Shown: positions 8,295 to 16,536, counted from the stretch's first letter. The stretch: DNA of 64,000 nucleotides from Paraburkholderia rhynchosiae (GCF_002879865.1 NZ_PNXY01000004.1:248001-312000), one strand, 5' to 3'. A program made the numbers and translations. Notes: generated from the sequence alone by a model not told the origin.

Positions 8295-9283
8295 GGTTGT
8301 CCTTTTGCACGAGGTTCGCCCTGTGCCGCCTGGGCGCCGAATTTCTTGCGATACGCGCCGGGGCTCGTCAGTGCGATGCGCCTGAAATGCCGCCGCAGCG
8401 ATTCTTCTGAACCGAAGCCGGCGAGCTCCGCGACGCGCGCCATCGGCAACGGCGTCGGCGCTTCAAGCAACTCCCGCGCAATGGCCACCCGCTCTCGCAC
8501 GAGCCATTCGTAGGGCGCCATGCCGGTCGCGTTGTGGAACTGCCGCTGCAGGGTGCGCGGACTCATCGCCGCGTGATCGGCGAGCGAGCGCAACGTGTGC
8601 GGCAACGCGGGATGACTGCGCAGCCAGTCCATCAGCCGCGCGAGGCGTCCGCTTTCATCGTGCGGCACGGGCCGCGGCACGAATTGCGCCTGGCCACCCT
8701 CCCGATGCGGCGGTACCACGAGCCGCTGCGCGACCCGGTTCGCCACGGCGCTGCCATGATCGCGGCGCACGAGGTGCAGCAGCATGTCGAGCCCCGCCGC
8801 CGATCCTGCGGACGTGATGATCTGCTTCTCATCGACATAGAGCGCGTCGGGTTGCACGCGCAACTGCGGATAGCGCTCCTGCAATTTCGCGGCATAACGC
8901 CAATGCGTTGTGACGGTCTTGCCGTCAAGCACGCCGGCGGCGGCCAGCACGAACACGCCGGAGCAGATCGAGCACAGCCGCGCGCCGCGCCGGTACGCGG
9001 CGCGAATTTTCTTCAGCAAGGGTTCGGGCGGCACTTCGTCCGCATCGCGCCAACCGGGTATCACGATGGTGTCCGCGCGATCCAGCAGCTTGAGCGTGTA
9101 CGGTGCCGCGATCGCGATGCCGCCGGCCGCTCGAATCGGGCCGGCCTCGCCTGCACACACGGCAAAGCGATACCAGTTCACGCCGAGCTCGGGACGTTCG
9201 AGCGCGAACAGTTCGGTCACGCAGCCGAATTCGAAAGTGCAGAGCCGGTCATAGGCCAGCGCCACGACAAGATGATTGTGCAT
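8291..9283 (-). CDS. ftrA: FtrA-like transcriptional regulator (DJ-1/PfpI domain plus AraC HTH)
   Basis: 330 residues. The first about 170 form a DJ-1/PfpI-like domain with a nucleophile-elbow segment (LCSICSGVFVLAAAGVLDGK near 103-122). Residues about 225-315 form a two-HTH AraC/XylS DNA-binding domain (SPRTLQRQFHNATGMAPYEW and ELAGFGSEESLRRHFRR). This architecture is that of GlxA/FtrA regulators. A rhodanese gene is divergent 128 bp away, the same pairing seen for ftrA elsewhere, so the rhodanese is the likely target. The 4-bp overlap with DUF2252 suggests one operon. Confidence 0.87.
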   Translation of the reverse strand: MHNHLVVALAYDRLCTFEFGCVTELFALERPELGVNWYRFAVCAGEAGPIRAAGGIAIAAPYTLKLLDRADTIVIPGWRDADEVPPEPLLKKIRAAYRRGARLCSICSGVFVLAAAGVLDGKTVTTHWRYAAKLQERYPQLRVQPDALYVDEKQIITSAGSAAGLDMLLHLVRRDHGSAVANRVAQRLVVPPHREGGQAQFVPRPVPHDESGRLARLMDWLRSHPALPHTLRSLADHAAMSPRTLQRQFHNATGMAPYEWLVRERVAIARELLEAPTPLPMARVAELAGFGSEESLRRHFRRIALTSPGAYRKKFGAQAAQGEPRAKGQP

Positions 9284-9411
9284 GGCGTGATGTTACCGAA
9301 GATTGACGATTGCGCCACTTATCCAATGCGGGCCCGAGCGCCACAATCGATCTGCCTGATATCGCGCTACAACCAGGAAAACCCTTCACACGCTTTTGCC
9401 GAGACCTCGTC

Positions 9412-9909
9412 ATGCCCAATATCAACGCCGTCACTGCTGTGCCCGCCGCGCCATGCGCCGCCGCGATTGCCCATTTCCAGGCATCGTTCGAATTCGAAAC
9501 CGATTGCGCCGATGTATTCGCCGCGCTTCAAAGCGGCACGCCCGGCTTCGTGCTGCTCGATGTGCGCAGCCCGGCGCTCTTTGCGCACGGTCACGTGCCG
9601 GGCGCGGTGAACCTGCCGCACGGCAAGATCGTCATGTCCAAGCTGGCCGCCTATCGCGGCGACACGCTCTTCGTCACGTATTGCGCGGGTCCGCATTGCA
9701 ACGGTGCCGCGCGCGGCGCGCTGCGGCTCGCGCAACTCGGACGCCCCGTCAAGCTGATGGCGGGCGGCATCACCGGCTGGCTGGATGAAGGCTTCGCGTT
9801 GACGTCGGACGCGTGCATCGGCGAGTCGGTCGGGACCGAGGTGGGAATCAATCGCGAGCAGCGGACGCGACTCCAGAGCCAACGCACCGCAGATCAAACC
9901 GATGCGTAG
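9412..9909 (+). CDS. rhodanese-like sulfurtransferase
   Basis: 165 residues from the ATG at 9412; an upstream in-frame start at 9310 would add a non-conserved leader. Rhodanese features are clear: the LLDVRSPALFAHGHVPGAVN block at 48-67 and the active-site loop TYCAGPHCNGA with the presumed catalytic Cys91 and a second Cys96, then the C-terminal GGITGWLDEGF helix. This single-domain type carries persulfide sulfur or senses it. Divergent from the FtrA-like regulator, which probably controls it. Tail after about residue 138 is not conserved. Confidence 0.85.
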   Translation: MPNINAVTAVPAAPCAAAIAHFQASFEFETDCADVFAALQSGTPGFVLLDVRSPALFAHGHVPGAVNLPHGKIVMSKLAAYRGDTLFVTYCAGPHCNGAARGALRLAQLGRPVKLMAGGITGWLDEGFALTSDACIGESVGTEVGINREQRTRLQSQRTADQTDA

Positions 9910-10055
9910 ACTCGGAGCCATCCAACATCCGCTGGTTCTCTTCGAGTCCGAGCAGCGCGAGGTAGCGCGTCATATCGCCCAAGGTGCGGACGATCTCGCG
10001 AAACGCGGCGTATGACGATTTGCTCTTGTTCCATGCGCTGGCCCTTAAGCGCTCC

Positions 10056-10457
10056 CTAACCAAAAACGCGCGCCCATACCGCCCGCAGGCGCCTCGCGCG
10101 GTCTTCGAAGAGATATGAGGCGGCCAGCGCCAGAAGGCCGGAAATTGCACCCGTCACGAGGTGCTCGAGATAGGGCACGCGATAGTGGCTCGTGTGCGAG
10201 TAAGCGTCGCCAATCGTAGTCAGCAACCCGACGAGCAGCGCATTGCCGTATCGATGCCTGAAAAATTTCGCTGCTGGTGTGAAAGTCAGAAGTACGGCCA
10301 GGAGTCCGGTCAGCAGACCTGTCCGGAATGCTATCGTCCAGTGGGCAAGGCTCATCAGATTGCCCCAACTTCCTGGCATACAGGTCATGCACGCGCTGGT
10401 CGGTTGCCAGAAACGCTGAATAAACAGCCTGACGCGGCGCATCCATTCGCTCGACAT
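10056..10457 (-). CDS. small hypothetical membrane protein (133 residues)
   Basis: ATG at 10457 follows an AAGGG ribosome binding site, which decides this start; an ATG at 10544 has none. The chain shows three hydrophobic segments (WTIAFRTGLLTGLLAVLLTF, ALLVGLLTTIG, LVTGAISGLLALAASYLF) and a basic C-terminus (RARRLRAVWARVFG), so an inner-membrane protein with a cytoplasmic positive tail is likely. I do not recognise a family. It is unrelated in strand to the rhodanese and to the sensor-like membrane protein that follows. Confidence 0.5.
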   Translation of the reverse strand: MSSEWMRRVRLFIQRFWQPTSACMTCMPGSWGNLMSLAHWTIAFRTGLLTGLLAVLLTFTPAAKFFRHRYGNALLVGLLTTIGDAYSHTSHYRVPYLEHLVTGAISGLLALAASYLFEDRARRLRAVWARVFG

Positions 10458-10935
10458 TTTCAATGCCCTTGTCACTGCCGACACCGCTCTGAGTTTCGTC
10501 TGAACCGTTTGCAGGCGCTCCGGCCAGTTGCCGTCCGGATTCATGAGCCGATGCGCCCAACTTGCACGGTACTGGGCCGAGTCAGAACCTCGGCATTCAA
10601 CAATACTACAGCGCGCCACGGCCCGTGCCGCGAAATGCCCAACGCCATCGGTAACATGCTGAAGATCAATTAAATAAACTCCGCAAAAGTGTCGATAACA
10701 GGGGTGCAAGGCTCCTGCCCGGCAAGCCGCTGACAGCGGACGACTTCGGCGAATTGCTGGGAGGATGAGCGATGACGGCGGACGTCCGCTGACTTTCGCA
10801 ACACGCGGCACAACGCGATTGCATCGCGCCGCGCTCCGTCGCGCTCCGTCGCGCAAACGTTGTCGTCCAGACGCCGCTTTGCAGATGGCCGTTTCAGCAG
10901 CGAACAATAACGAGTGCACTGGTGCTGGAGACTTC
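10458..10935. other. intergenic region with no supported gene
   Basis: About 480 bp. Contains a 10-bp tandem duplication (GCGCTCCGTC twice, 10831-10850). A plus-strand frame ending at 10768 (LLPGKPLTADDFGELLGG, then stop) has coding-like composition and could be the tail of a lost gene, but I cannot assign it. No promoter was clear. Confidence 0.3.
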
Positions 10936-11736
10936 ATGAAATTCGATGTCGCGACGTTTACTTCCCTGTCGTTGATTATGTTCCTGTGCTGCGCGTTGAT
11001 CGCCACGGTGCTGTCGCGCATGTTCGCGCAAGTGAGCGCGTTCCGCTTCTGGGCAACTGGTTTCTATCTGCTTGCGGCGGCTTCGGCATGCTTTGCGTTG
11101 CATCGGATCTGGCGCACCGATCTGCTTCTTTTCGCGACCGCGGCGCTCGCTTTGCAAAGCCGCATTCTGATCTGGGCCGGCACACGCGAGCTGTTCGGCG
11201 TCGCCGTGTCGTGGCGCAGGGGACTCGTCGTCACGGGCGTGTTTTGCGTGGTCTACGGCAGCGCACTGTTCTTCGAGATGGCGATGTTGCCGCGCGCCGT
11301 TCTGCTCGCACTCTTCTTCGTGCCCTACCGCGCCGCCACGCTGTATGAGATATGCCGCCGACGTCGTCCCCATGTCGGTCTGGCGCGCTCCGTCGTTGCG
11401 ATTGGTGCGGCAATCGCGACGCTTGGCGCGATCGTGCCGCTCACGCTCGTGCTGCTCGACCGCGCGAATCTCTCGCTGCTGCTCGGCAACCCGCGGACCA
11501 CTTCCGCGGTCTATGCAGTGGTATTCGCGGGCGACGTACTGCTCGCAAGCGGTCTGATCGTACTGGCGTTCAAACTGGTGATCGTCGAACGCGATATGCT
11601 CGCGACGCTCGATCGCACTGCGAGCGAACGGCTCGCCATGTCGCGTCAAACGCGAGCCGGTTCGCACCTCACTCACGGCGACTCGCCCGGCTACGACAAA
11701 CCGGCGCAACGCGTATCGCTGCCAGGGATGATATAA
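10936..11736 (+). CDS. multi-pass membrane sensor-like protein without an output domain
   Basis: 266 residues from the ATG at 10936, behind GGAG. About seven hydrophobic segments fill residues 5-215 (for example LSLIMFLCCALIATVL, FWATGFYLLAAASACFAL, VVFAGDVLLASGLIVLAF). The arrangement closely resembles the N-terminal membrane sensor of many Burkholderia diguanylate cyclases, including a short linker after the last helix (ERDMLATLDRTASERLAMS). The GGDEF domain expected next is absent; the protein ends in a polar 45-residue tail. It may be a stand-alone sensor, a partner subunit or a truncated cyclase. Family placement is by resemblance only. Confidence 0.55.
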   Translation: MKFDVATFTSLSLIMFLCCALIATVLSRMFAQVSAFRFWATGFYLLAAASACFALHRIWRTDLLLFATAALALQSRILIWAGTRELFGVAVSWRRGLVVTGVFCVVYGSALFFEMAMLPRAVLLALFFVPYRAATLYEICRRRRPHVGLARSVVAIGAAIATLGAIVPLTLVLLDRANLSLLLGNPRTTSAVYAVVFAGDVLLASGLIVLAFKLVIVERDMLATLDRTASERLAMSRQTRAGSHLTHGDSPGYDKPAQRVSLPGMI

Positions 11737-11739
11737 AAC

Positions 11740-12156
11740 TCAGTCGCGCCCGGCGTCGGCCATCGACGTCAGCGGCGTGGGCGCCTGAGCGCCGTCGCGC
11801 CGCGTGAGCTTGCCGTCCACCGAGGCGCCGCAATCCATGCGCAACTGCTGATAGTAGATGTTGCCCGTCACGTGAGCGTTGACCTGCAATTCGACGAAAT
11901 GGTCCGCGATCACGTCGCCGACTATCCTGCCGTTGATCACGACGTCGTGGCCGTGCACGTTGCCTTCGATCGAACCGCGGTCGCTTAGCACGAGCAATGT
12001 CTGGCTGCCCGGCTCACCGCTGACGTTACCCTTGACTTGACCGTCGAGGCGCAGGCCGTCGGTGAACTGAAGGTCGCCCGTGATGCGCACATCGTGAGCG
12101 ATCAATGTAGCGAGCTTGGCCTGCCGAATACCCGCGCCTTTTTTCTTGTTGAACAT
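11740..12156 (-). CDS. bacA: bactofilin (polymer-forming cytoskeletal protein)
   Basis: 138 residues from the ATG at 12156, chosen because GGAG lies 6 bp upstream; an ORF start at 12222 would add residues before the normal N-terminus MFNKKKG. Residues about 17-115 form the bactofilin (DUF583) right-handed beta-helix with the repeating hydrophobic-Gly pattern (ITGDLQFTDGLRLDGQVKGN, GSIEGNVHGHDVVINGRIVG). Bactofilins polymerise without nucleotide and localise cell-wall enzymes. It is the third gene of a module with a one-helix membrane protein and an M23 peptidase, the classic partner set for cell-shape control. Confidence 0.9.
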   Translation of the reverse strand: MFNKKKGAGIRQAKLATLIAHDVRITGDLQFTDGLRLDGQVKGNVSGEPGSQTLLVLSDRGSIEGNVHGHDVVINGRIVGDVIADHFVELQVNAHVTGNIYYQQLRMDCGASVDGKLTRRDGAQAPTPLTSMADAGRD

Positions 12157-12218
12157 CAGTACTCCGGAGATGAAAGTGTGGTCGCGCGATGCGCCGATAC
12201 GTCGACGCTGCGTCGCGC

Positions 12219-12620
12219 TCAACGGCGCGGCGTGGGCGTCTGCGCGTGCGGCGCGGCCTTGCTCTGGCCACGCAGGAACTGCAATTCGGTGTTGAGCCTG
12301 GTGACGTCGGCTGCGGCGCTATCCGCCGTCTTCTGCACTGCCATGCGCGCCGCCGACTCCTGCTCCAACGCGAGGCGCGATCGGGCCAGCTCCGTCTGCC
12401 CGGCGCTTTTATCGACGGGCGCGGGCAGGCATTGTTGCGTCTGCGGAATGCCCGTGCGCCGTGCCTCGCCGACCACTACAGCAGCCGCACCGGCGAGCGC
12501 ACTAAGTCCGCAAACAATCGCCCATACGGCCATGCGAAAGCGCAGGCTGCGAACCGGTTCAAGCGTATAAGCGCGATGCGCCAGACCGCCCGCGTCGCGG
12601 GAGAAAGGTCGGTCAGCCAT
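12219..12620 (-). CDS. single-pass membrane protein with coiled coil, bactofilin/M23 module
   Basis: 133 residues from ATG 12620. One membrane helix at about 29-51 (MAVWAIVCGLSALAGAAAVV), then a periplasmic segment with two Cys-free heptad-rich stretches (TELARSRLALEQESAARMAV, RLNTELQFLRGQ) suggesting a short coiled coil. The start lies inside the end of the M23 gene (8-bp overlap at 12613-12620), so translation is coupled. It sits between the M23 peptidase and the bactofilin and may link the cytoplasmic filament to the peptidase. No named family. Confidence 0.7.
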   Translation of the reverse strand: MADRPFSRDAGGLAHRAYTLEPVRSLRFRMAVWAIVCGLSALAGAAAVVVGEARRTGIPQTQQCLPAPVDKSAGQTELARSRLALEQESAARMAVQKTADSAAADVTRLNTELQFLRGQSKAAPHAQTPTPRR

Positions 12621-13581
12621 GAGGGACGGGTGCGAAGAGCGCCAGGTAGGCCGCGGGATCGACGGGCGCGCCGTTGACCAGCACTTCGAAGTGCAGATGC
12701 GGACCCGTCGAGCGGCCGGTCGATCCGACGTCCGCAATATATTGACGTGGCAGCACGAGATCGCCGACATGCACGGCAATGCGCGACGCGTGACCGTAGC
12801 GTGTCATGAGTCCGTTGCCGTGATCGATTTCGACCGCGTTGCCATAGCCCGACTTCTCGCCCGCGAACGCTACCCGGCCACCTGCCGCCGCCAGAATCGG
12901 CGTACCCGTTTTAGCGACCAGATCGAGGCCCGGATGAAAACTGAGCCGATGTGTGAAGGGATCGGTGCGGTTGCCGAACGGCGAACCGAAACGCGTGCCG
13001 TCGGCGGGCAGGCGGCCGGGAAACGCGGCATAAGCGATAGCGTGCGCCGCAGTCTGATCTTCCAGCGCACCCAGGGTGGCGGCGATGCAATCGATCTGCT
13101 GGCCGGTCCGCTCGGCGTTCGCGTGAGCGCCAGGATGCCGCATGACGTCGTTGCAGCGGCGTGGCGGCAACGAAGGACCGCCCTCACCTTCGCCGTCAGT
13201 TGCTGAGGCATCGGCGCCTGAAGCCGGAGTCACGGCAGCGGGCGCGCGCGGCGCGGGCCGCGGCGTATTCAGACGCGCTTCGAAATCGTGCAGCGCGCCG
13301 ACTTGCGCGGTGAGGCGCGCAATGCGCGGCTCAATCTGCGCCACCGACGCGTTGAGCTTGCCGAGTTGATCGATTGCATAATCGCGCTCGATGCGGTTCG
13401 CCGTCTGCATGCCGGAGCCGTCGCTGGCGGACCAATGCATGCCAACGGCAATGCCCGCCGCCAGCGCCAGCAGAGCGGCCACGCTCGCAGCGGCCAGCGC
13501 GAGCGTCAACGCCGAACGGCGCGTGACGAAACCGACTGAGCCGCTGGCAAGCTGACGCCGTGCGCGAAACATGGACGGCAT
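12613..13581 (-). CDS. M23-family peptidase (LytM-type), membrane anchored
   Basis: 322 residues from ATG 13581; the frame is open to 13653 but the extra 24 residues look unlike a leader. A membrane helix at about 23-47 anchors a periplasmic chain with a heptad-like segment (IDQLGKLNASVAQIEPRIAR) and a long low-complexity Ala/Pro linker. The C-terminal LytM domain keeps the zinc and catalytic residues: HPGLD in RLSFHPGLDLVAKTG and HLHFE in STGPHLHFEVLVNG. It should cleave or regulate peptidoglycan cross-links and is the first gene of the bactofilin module. Confidence 0.88.
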   Translation of the reverse strand: MPSMFRARRQLASGSVGFVTRRSALTLALAAASVAALLALAAGIAVGMHWSASDGSGMQTANRIERDYAIDQLGKLNASVAQIEPRIARLTAQVGALHDFEARLNTPRPAPRAPAAVTPASGADASATDGEGEGGPSLPPRRCNDVMRHPGAHANAERTGQQIDCIAATLGALEDQTAAHAIAYAAFPGRLPADGTRFGSPFGNRTDPFTHRLSFHPGLDLVAKTGTPILAAAGGRVAFAGEKSGYGNAVEIDHGNGLMTRYGHASRIAVHVGDLVLPRQYIADVGSTGRSTGPHLHFEVLVNGAPVDPAAYLALFAPVPHG

Positions 13582-13658
13582 CACCGCGTCCCCGAGCGCG
13601 AGATGCCTGTGTTGCACGGTCTGCCGCGCGCCACCACCGTATGCAGACCACACATCAA

Positions 13659-13706
13659 ACGGACGGAGCGGACGAAAAGAACGAAAAGGACCAAAAGGAC
13701 GAACAG
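13659..13706. repeat. degenerate short A/G-rich repeat upstream of the M23 gene
   Basis: Imperfect reiterations of GGACGAAAAG-like 9- to 10-mers (GGACGGAGC, GGACGAAAAG, AACGAAAAGG, ACCAAAAGG, ACGAACAG) in the untranslated region 5' of the M23 peptidase. No coding role; possible slippage tract. Confidence 0.4.
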
Positions 13707-13829
13707 AACTGACTGCATGCGGCGTCAGCCGGACAGATGCCGGCGGCGATAATGGATAGAGGGCGCCGATTATCGCCTCGCAGCCGAAAGCAGCATCTCA
13801 AATAGACCCGTCGCGGCAGTTCGCTTCGC

Positions 13830-14741
13830 TCAAGTGTTGTCCAACGCAATCAGGCGCTCGGCTAACTCGTCGCTCGCACGCGTCATCGGCCGGCGCAGTT
13901 CGTCGCGGATCAGCCCTTGCGATGCAAGCAGCGCCTTCACCGGCGCGGGATTCGGTTCGGCGAACAGCGCGTGAATCAATGGTACGAGCGTGTGAAAAAT
14001 GCGCCGGCCTTCATCGAGTTCTCCCGCCGCGAGCGCGCGATACAACGCGACGAACTGCTCTGGCCGCACATGCGCGGACGCCGCGATCGCCCCGCTGCCG
14101 CCAAGACACAGCGTGTTGAACGTCTGCAGATCTTCACCGGCGAGCACCTGCAAGCGGCCGTCGCGAATCAGCGCGAGCGTCGTGTCGAGCGACCCGGCGC
14201 AATCCTTCACAGCCTGAATCCGCGGATGGCTGGCAAGTGTGAGCAGCGTGTCGAGTTCGAGCCGAACACCGGTCCGATACGGAATGTCGTAGAGCACGAC
14301 CGGCTTGTCGCTGGCATCGGCGAGCGTCATGAAGTGACTGACGATGCCCGCCTGCGAGGGCCTGATGTAATACGGCGCGGCCATCAGCACGCCGGCGATG
14401 GGCAGCGGGTTTAGTTGCTCGATACGCTCGCGCATGCTCTCCGTGTAATTACCCGAAACGCCGACAATCACGGGCAGCGCCGGGTCGGTCTCCGCACTGA
14501 TGTTTGTGCTCGTGTTTCTGCTTGTACGTCCCGCTTGCGCTGCATCGAGGATCGTCGCGAGCACGGCGTCCTGTTCAGCGGCGTCAAGCCCGCACGGTTC
14601 GCCGGTTGTGCCGAGCGCGACGAGCCCCGCGATTCCCGCGTCGGCGTAGCGGCGCACGAGCGCGCGCAACGCGGCGTGATCGACCGCACCGTCGGCGAAA
14701 GGCGTGATGAGCGGAACCCAGATACCCGAAAAAATAGACAT
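13830..14741 (-). CDS. dihydrodipicolinate synthase/N-acetylneuraminate lyase family protein
   Basis: 303 residues from ATG 14741, decided by AGAGGA just upstream. Class I aldolase TIM barrel with the GTTGEP motif near 46, the proton-relay Tyr in VVLYDIPYRTG and the Schiff-base Lys in IQAVKDCAGS. This superfamily condenses or splits pyruvate with an aldehyde (DHDPS, NAL, KDG aldolase and others); the exact reaction is not set by these motifs. An unusual Ser/Thr/Asn-rich insertion (RTSRNTSTN, near residue 75) interrupts a surface loop. It is a single gene, probably not the housekeeping dapA. Confidence 0.85.
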   Translation of the reverse strand: MSIFSGIWVPLITPFADGAVDHAALRALVRRYADAGIAGLVALGTTGEPCGLDAAEQDAVLATILDAAQAGRTSRNTSTNISAETDPALPVIVGVSGNYTESMRERIEQLNPLPIAGVLMAAPYYIRPSQAGIVSHFMTLADASDKPVVLYDIPYRTGVRLELDTLLTLASHPRIQAVKDCAGSLDTTLALIRDGRLQVLAGEDLQTFNTLCLGGSGAIAASAHVRPEQFVALYRALAAGELDEGRRIFHTLVPLIHALFAEPNPAPVKALLASQGLIRDELRRPMTRASDELAERLIALDNT

Positions 14742-14831
14742 GTCTTTCCTCTTTACGTCGTATAGCGACCGTATCGATTCCGGCAGCATGCGAAGGAGGA
14801 AAGACAGGGAGGACCGCCGAAGCGCTTGATC

Positions 14832-14876
14832 CGCTGTTCCGTCGCATCTGACGGAACAGCGTGCTCCGGTCAGATG
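14832..14876. repeat. two overlapping inverted repeats 5' of the DapA-like gene
   Basis: A perfect 12-bp repeat (CGCTGTTCCGTC 14832-14843, GACGGAACAGCG 14850-14861, 6-nt loop) overlaps a second, 8-bp repeat (CATCTGAC 14845-14852, GTCAGATG 14869-14876). The two stems share bases and cannot form together. They could be operators or alternative RNA structures in the DapA-like leader, 91 bp or more before its start. Confidence 0.5.
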
Positions 14877-15089
14877 AGCGGCTGTTTTTTGGCTTTGGCG
14901 CTGAGTTCCGAAGTGCGCTCTTCGCTGCGCTGTTCACTGACGAGCGAATGGCGCACGCATGCGTGCGCAACGCTCGCGAAAACGTAGTGGGTCACGGTCG
15001 ACGAGCGGAGTCGGAGTGCTTGGCCAAGGTGCATGAAGTGCAGCGTAACCGCGCTTGCCGCGCGTTGGCAAAGTGCATCCCGAAATTGC

Positions 15090-15117
15090 TTGACTTCTAT
15101 AGCCGGCAAACTAATAT
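15090..15117 (+). promoter_or_regulatory. sigma70 promoter of the HTH-ATCase gene
   Basis: TTGACT at 15090-15095 and TAATAT at 15112-15117 are separated by 16 bp, a good match to the housekeeping consensus. The -10 lies inside the palindrome at 15111-15135, so a protein on the palindrome would block RNA polymerase. Confidence 0.6.
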
Positions 15118-15135
15118 ACGCACTGCGTATATTAG
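15111..15135. promoter_or_regulatory. 25-bp perfect palindromic operator
   Basis: CTAATATACGCA, one central C, then TGCGTATATTAG: a perfect 12-bp inverted repeat with a 1-bp spacer, AT-rich in a GC-rich setting. It covers the -10 and the likely transcription start, 27 bp before the ATG of the HTH-containing ATCase. The size and symmetry fit a dimeric HTH protein; the ATCase's own N-terminal HTH is the nearest candidate. Confidence 0.7.
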
Positions 15136-15162
15136 CGCGCAACTCTTTCGACAGGTGCCTCC

Positions 15163-16455
15163 ATGAGCGTCCCGCAACAAGCCTTCCTCCGTGACGCCAT
15201 GCGTCGCCTGAACATGACGCGCGACACCTTCGCCGGCCGGATCGGCGTGTCGCGTCGGGCGCTGGATACATGGCTTTTGCCGGACGACTCGCAGGAATCG
15301 CGGGCCATGCCGGAGATCGTCGAACGTTTCGTGTCGGAAATCGTTGTGCATGGCGAGCCCGGCGAAAAGTATACGCAAAGCGTAGACTCCCAGTCGTTGG
15401 CCAGTCAGATGCTGTGGGAAGGCAAGCCGCAGTTGCTGTCGGTCGACCAGTTCTCGCGCGACTCGGTAGAGGCGCTGTTTCGCGTCGCGGACATCATGCA
15501 GCCCATCGCCCGGCGCCGCAAAATCTCGCGCGTGCTCGAAGGCGCGGTGCTCGGCAATCTCTTTTTCGAGGCGAGCACCCGAACCCGCGTGAGCTTCGGC
15601 GCGGCGTTCTGCCGGCTGGGCGGCTCGGTGTGCGACACCACCGGCTTCACGTTTTCGTCGATGGCCAAGGGCGAGTCGATCTACGACACGAGCCGCGTGA
15701 TGAGCGGTTACGTCGACGCTCTGGTGATCCGTCATCCGGAGCAAGGCTCGGCGGCCGAATTCGCGCGTGCGACCAACGTGCCGGTGATCAACGGCGGCGA
15801 CGGCCCCGGCGAGCATCCAAGCCAGGCCCTGCTCGATCTCTACACCATTCAGCGCGAATTCTCACGGCTCGGCAAGATCGTCGACGGCGCGCATATCGCA
15901 CTCGTGGGCGACCTCAAATATGGGCGCACCGTGCACTCGCTGGTCAAGCTGCTGGCGCTCTATCGCGGCATCAAGTTCACGCTTGTATCGCCGCCCATGC
16001 TCGAAATGCCGGGCTACATCATCGAGCAGATTTCGCGTAACGGGCATGTGATCGAACAGACTCACGATCTGACGAACGGACTGCGTGGCGCCGACGTGGT
16101 GTACGCAACACGCATTCAGAAAGAGCGTTTCACCGATGAGTCTTTCGAAGGCTACACACCCGACTTCCAGATCAATCAGGCATTAGTGGACAGCGTGTGC
16201 GGCAGCGATACGCTGATCATGCACCCGCTGCCGCGCGACAGCCGGCCCGGCGCCAACGATCTGAGCGTCGACCTGAATCACGATTCGCGGCTCGCGATTT
16301 TCCGACAAACCGACAACGGCATTCCAGTGCGGATGGCGATATTCGCAGTGCTGCTCGGCGTCGAAAAGCTGGTTCAGCATTCCATGCGCGATGCAGCGTG
16401 GCGTCCGCCTGTTTATCTCGGCCCGGACGACGCGGTGTTTCATGGCATCGACTGA
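15163..16455 (+). CDS. aspartate carbamoyltransferase with N-terminal HTH-like extension
   Basis: 430 residues. Residues about 8-50 look like a Cro/XRE-type HTH (RLNMTRDTFAGRIGVSRRAL, then DTWL), absent from normal ATCases (about 310-340 residues). From about 75 on is a full carbamoyltransferase: carbamoyl-phosphate loop EASTRTRVSFG, the aspartate-domain HPSQALLDLYTI, and the C-terminal HPLPRDSRPGANDLS. It should make N-carbamoyl-L-aspartate in pyrimidine synthesis. No other pyr gene is nearby, so it is likely an accessory copy. A perfect palindrome overlaps its promoter, suggesting self-regulation (inference). AGGTG serves as ribosome binding site. Confidence 0.88.
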   Translation: MSVPQQAFLRDAMRRLNMTRDTFAGRIGVSRRALDTWLLPDDSQESRAMPEIVERFVSEIVVHGEPGEKYTQSVDSQSLASQMLWEGKPQLLSVDQFSRDSVEALFRVADIMQPIARRRKISRVLEGAVLGNLFFEASTRTRVSFGAAFCRLGGSVCDTTGFTFSSMAKGESIYDTSRVMSGYVDALVIRHPEQGSAAEFARATNVPVINGGDGPGEHPSQALLDLYTIQREFSRLGKIVDGAHIALVGDLKYGRTVHSLVKLLALYRGIKFTLVSPPMLEMPGYIIEQISRNGHVIEQTHDLTNGLRGADVVYATRIQKERFTDESFEGYTPDFQINQALVDSVCGSDTLIMHPLPRDSRPGANDLSVDLNHDSRLAIFRQTDNGIPVRMAIFAVLLGVEKLVQHSMRDAAWRPPVYLGPDDAVFHGID

Positions 16456-16536
16456 ATCGAAAATAATTAGTTCGGGTTACGAATTGAAATCTCGAATCTG
16501 AACGTCGAAAAAAACGCGTGAAGGCGAAGCAGCGCA

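Larger units (their letters stand above)
14742..15162. other. intergenic region between the DapA-like gene and the ATCase gene
   Basis: About 420 bp shared by two divergent genes. Holds the overlapping inverted repeats at 14832-14876 nearer the DapA side and the promoter/operator at 15090-15135 of the ATCase side. The rest shows no gene; weak open frames are shadows. Confidence 0.5.

Noticed and set aside
9848..10150. 100-residue minus-strand ORF between rhodanese and the small membrane protein
   Set aside because: Overlaps the ends of both flanking genes, lacks a ribosome binding site and matches no family; treated as a chance frame. The segment near 9960-10030 looks slightly protein-like but cannot be assigned.
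10636..10768. Short plus-strand frame ending LLPGKPLTADDFGELLGG
   Set aside because: Coding-like composition but too short to assign; may be the tail of a lost gene, left unannotated.
10545..11021. Long minus-strand upstream extension of the small membrane protein frame
   Set aside because: Translation is arginine/serine-rich and unlike protein; AAGGG before the ATG at 10457 gives a better start.
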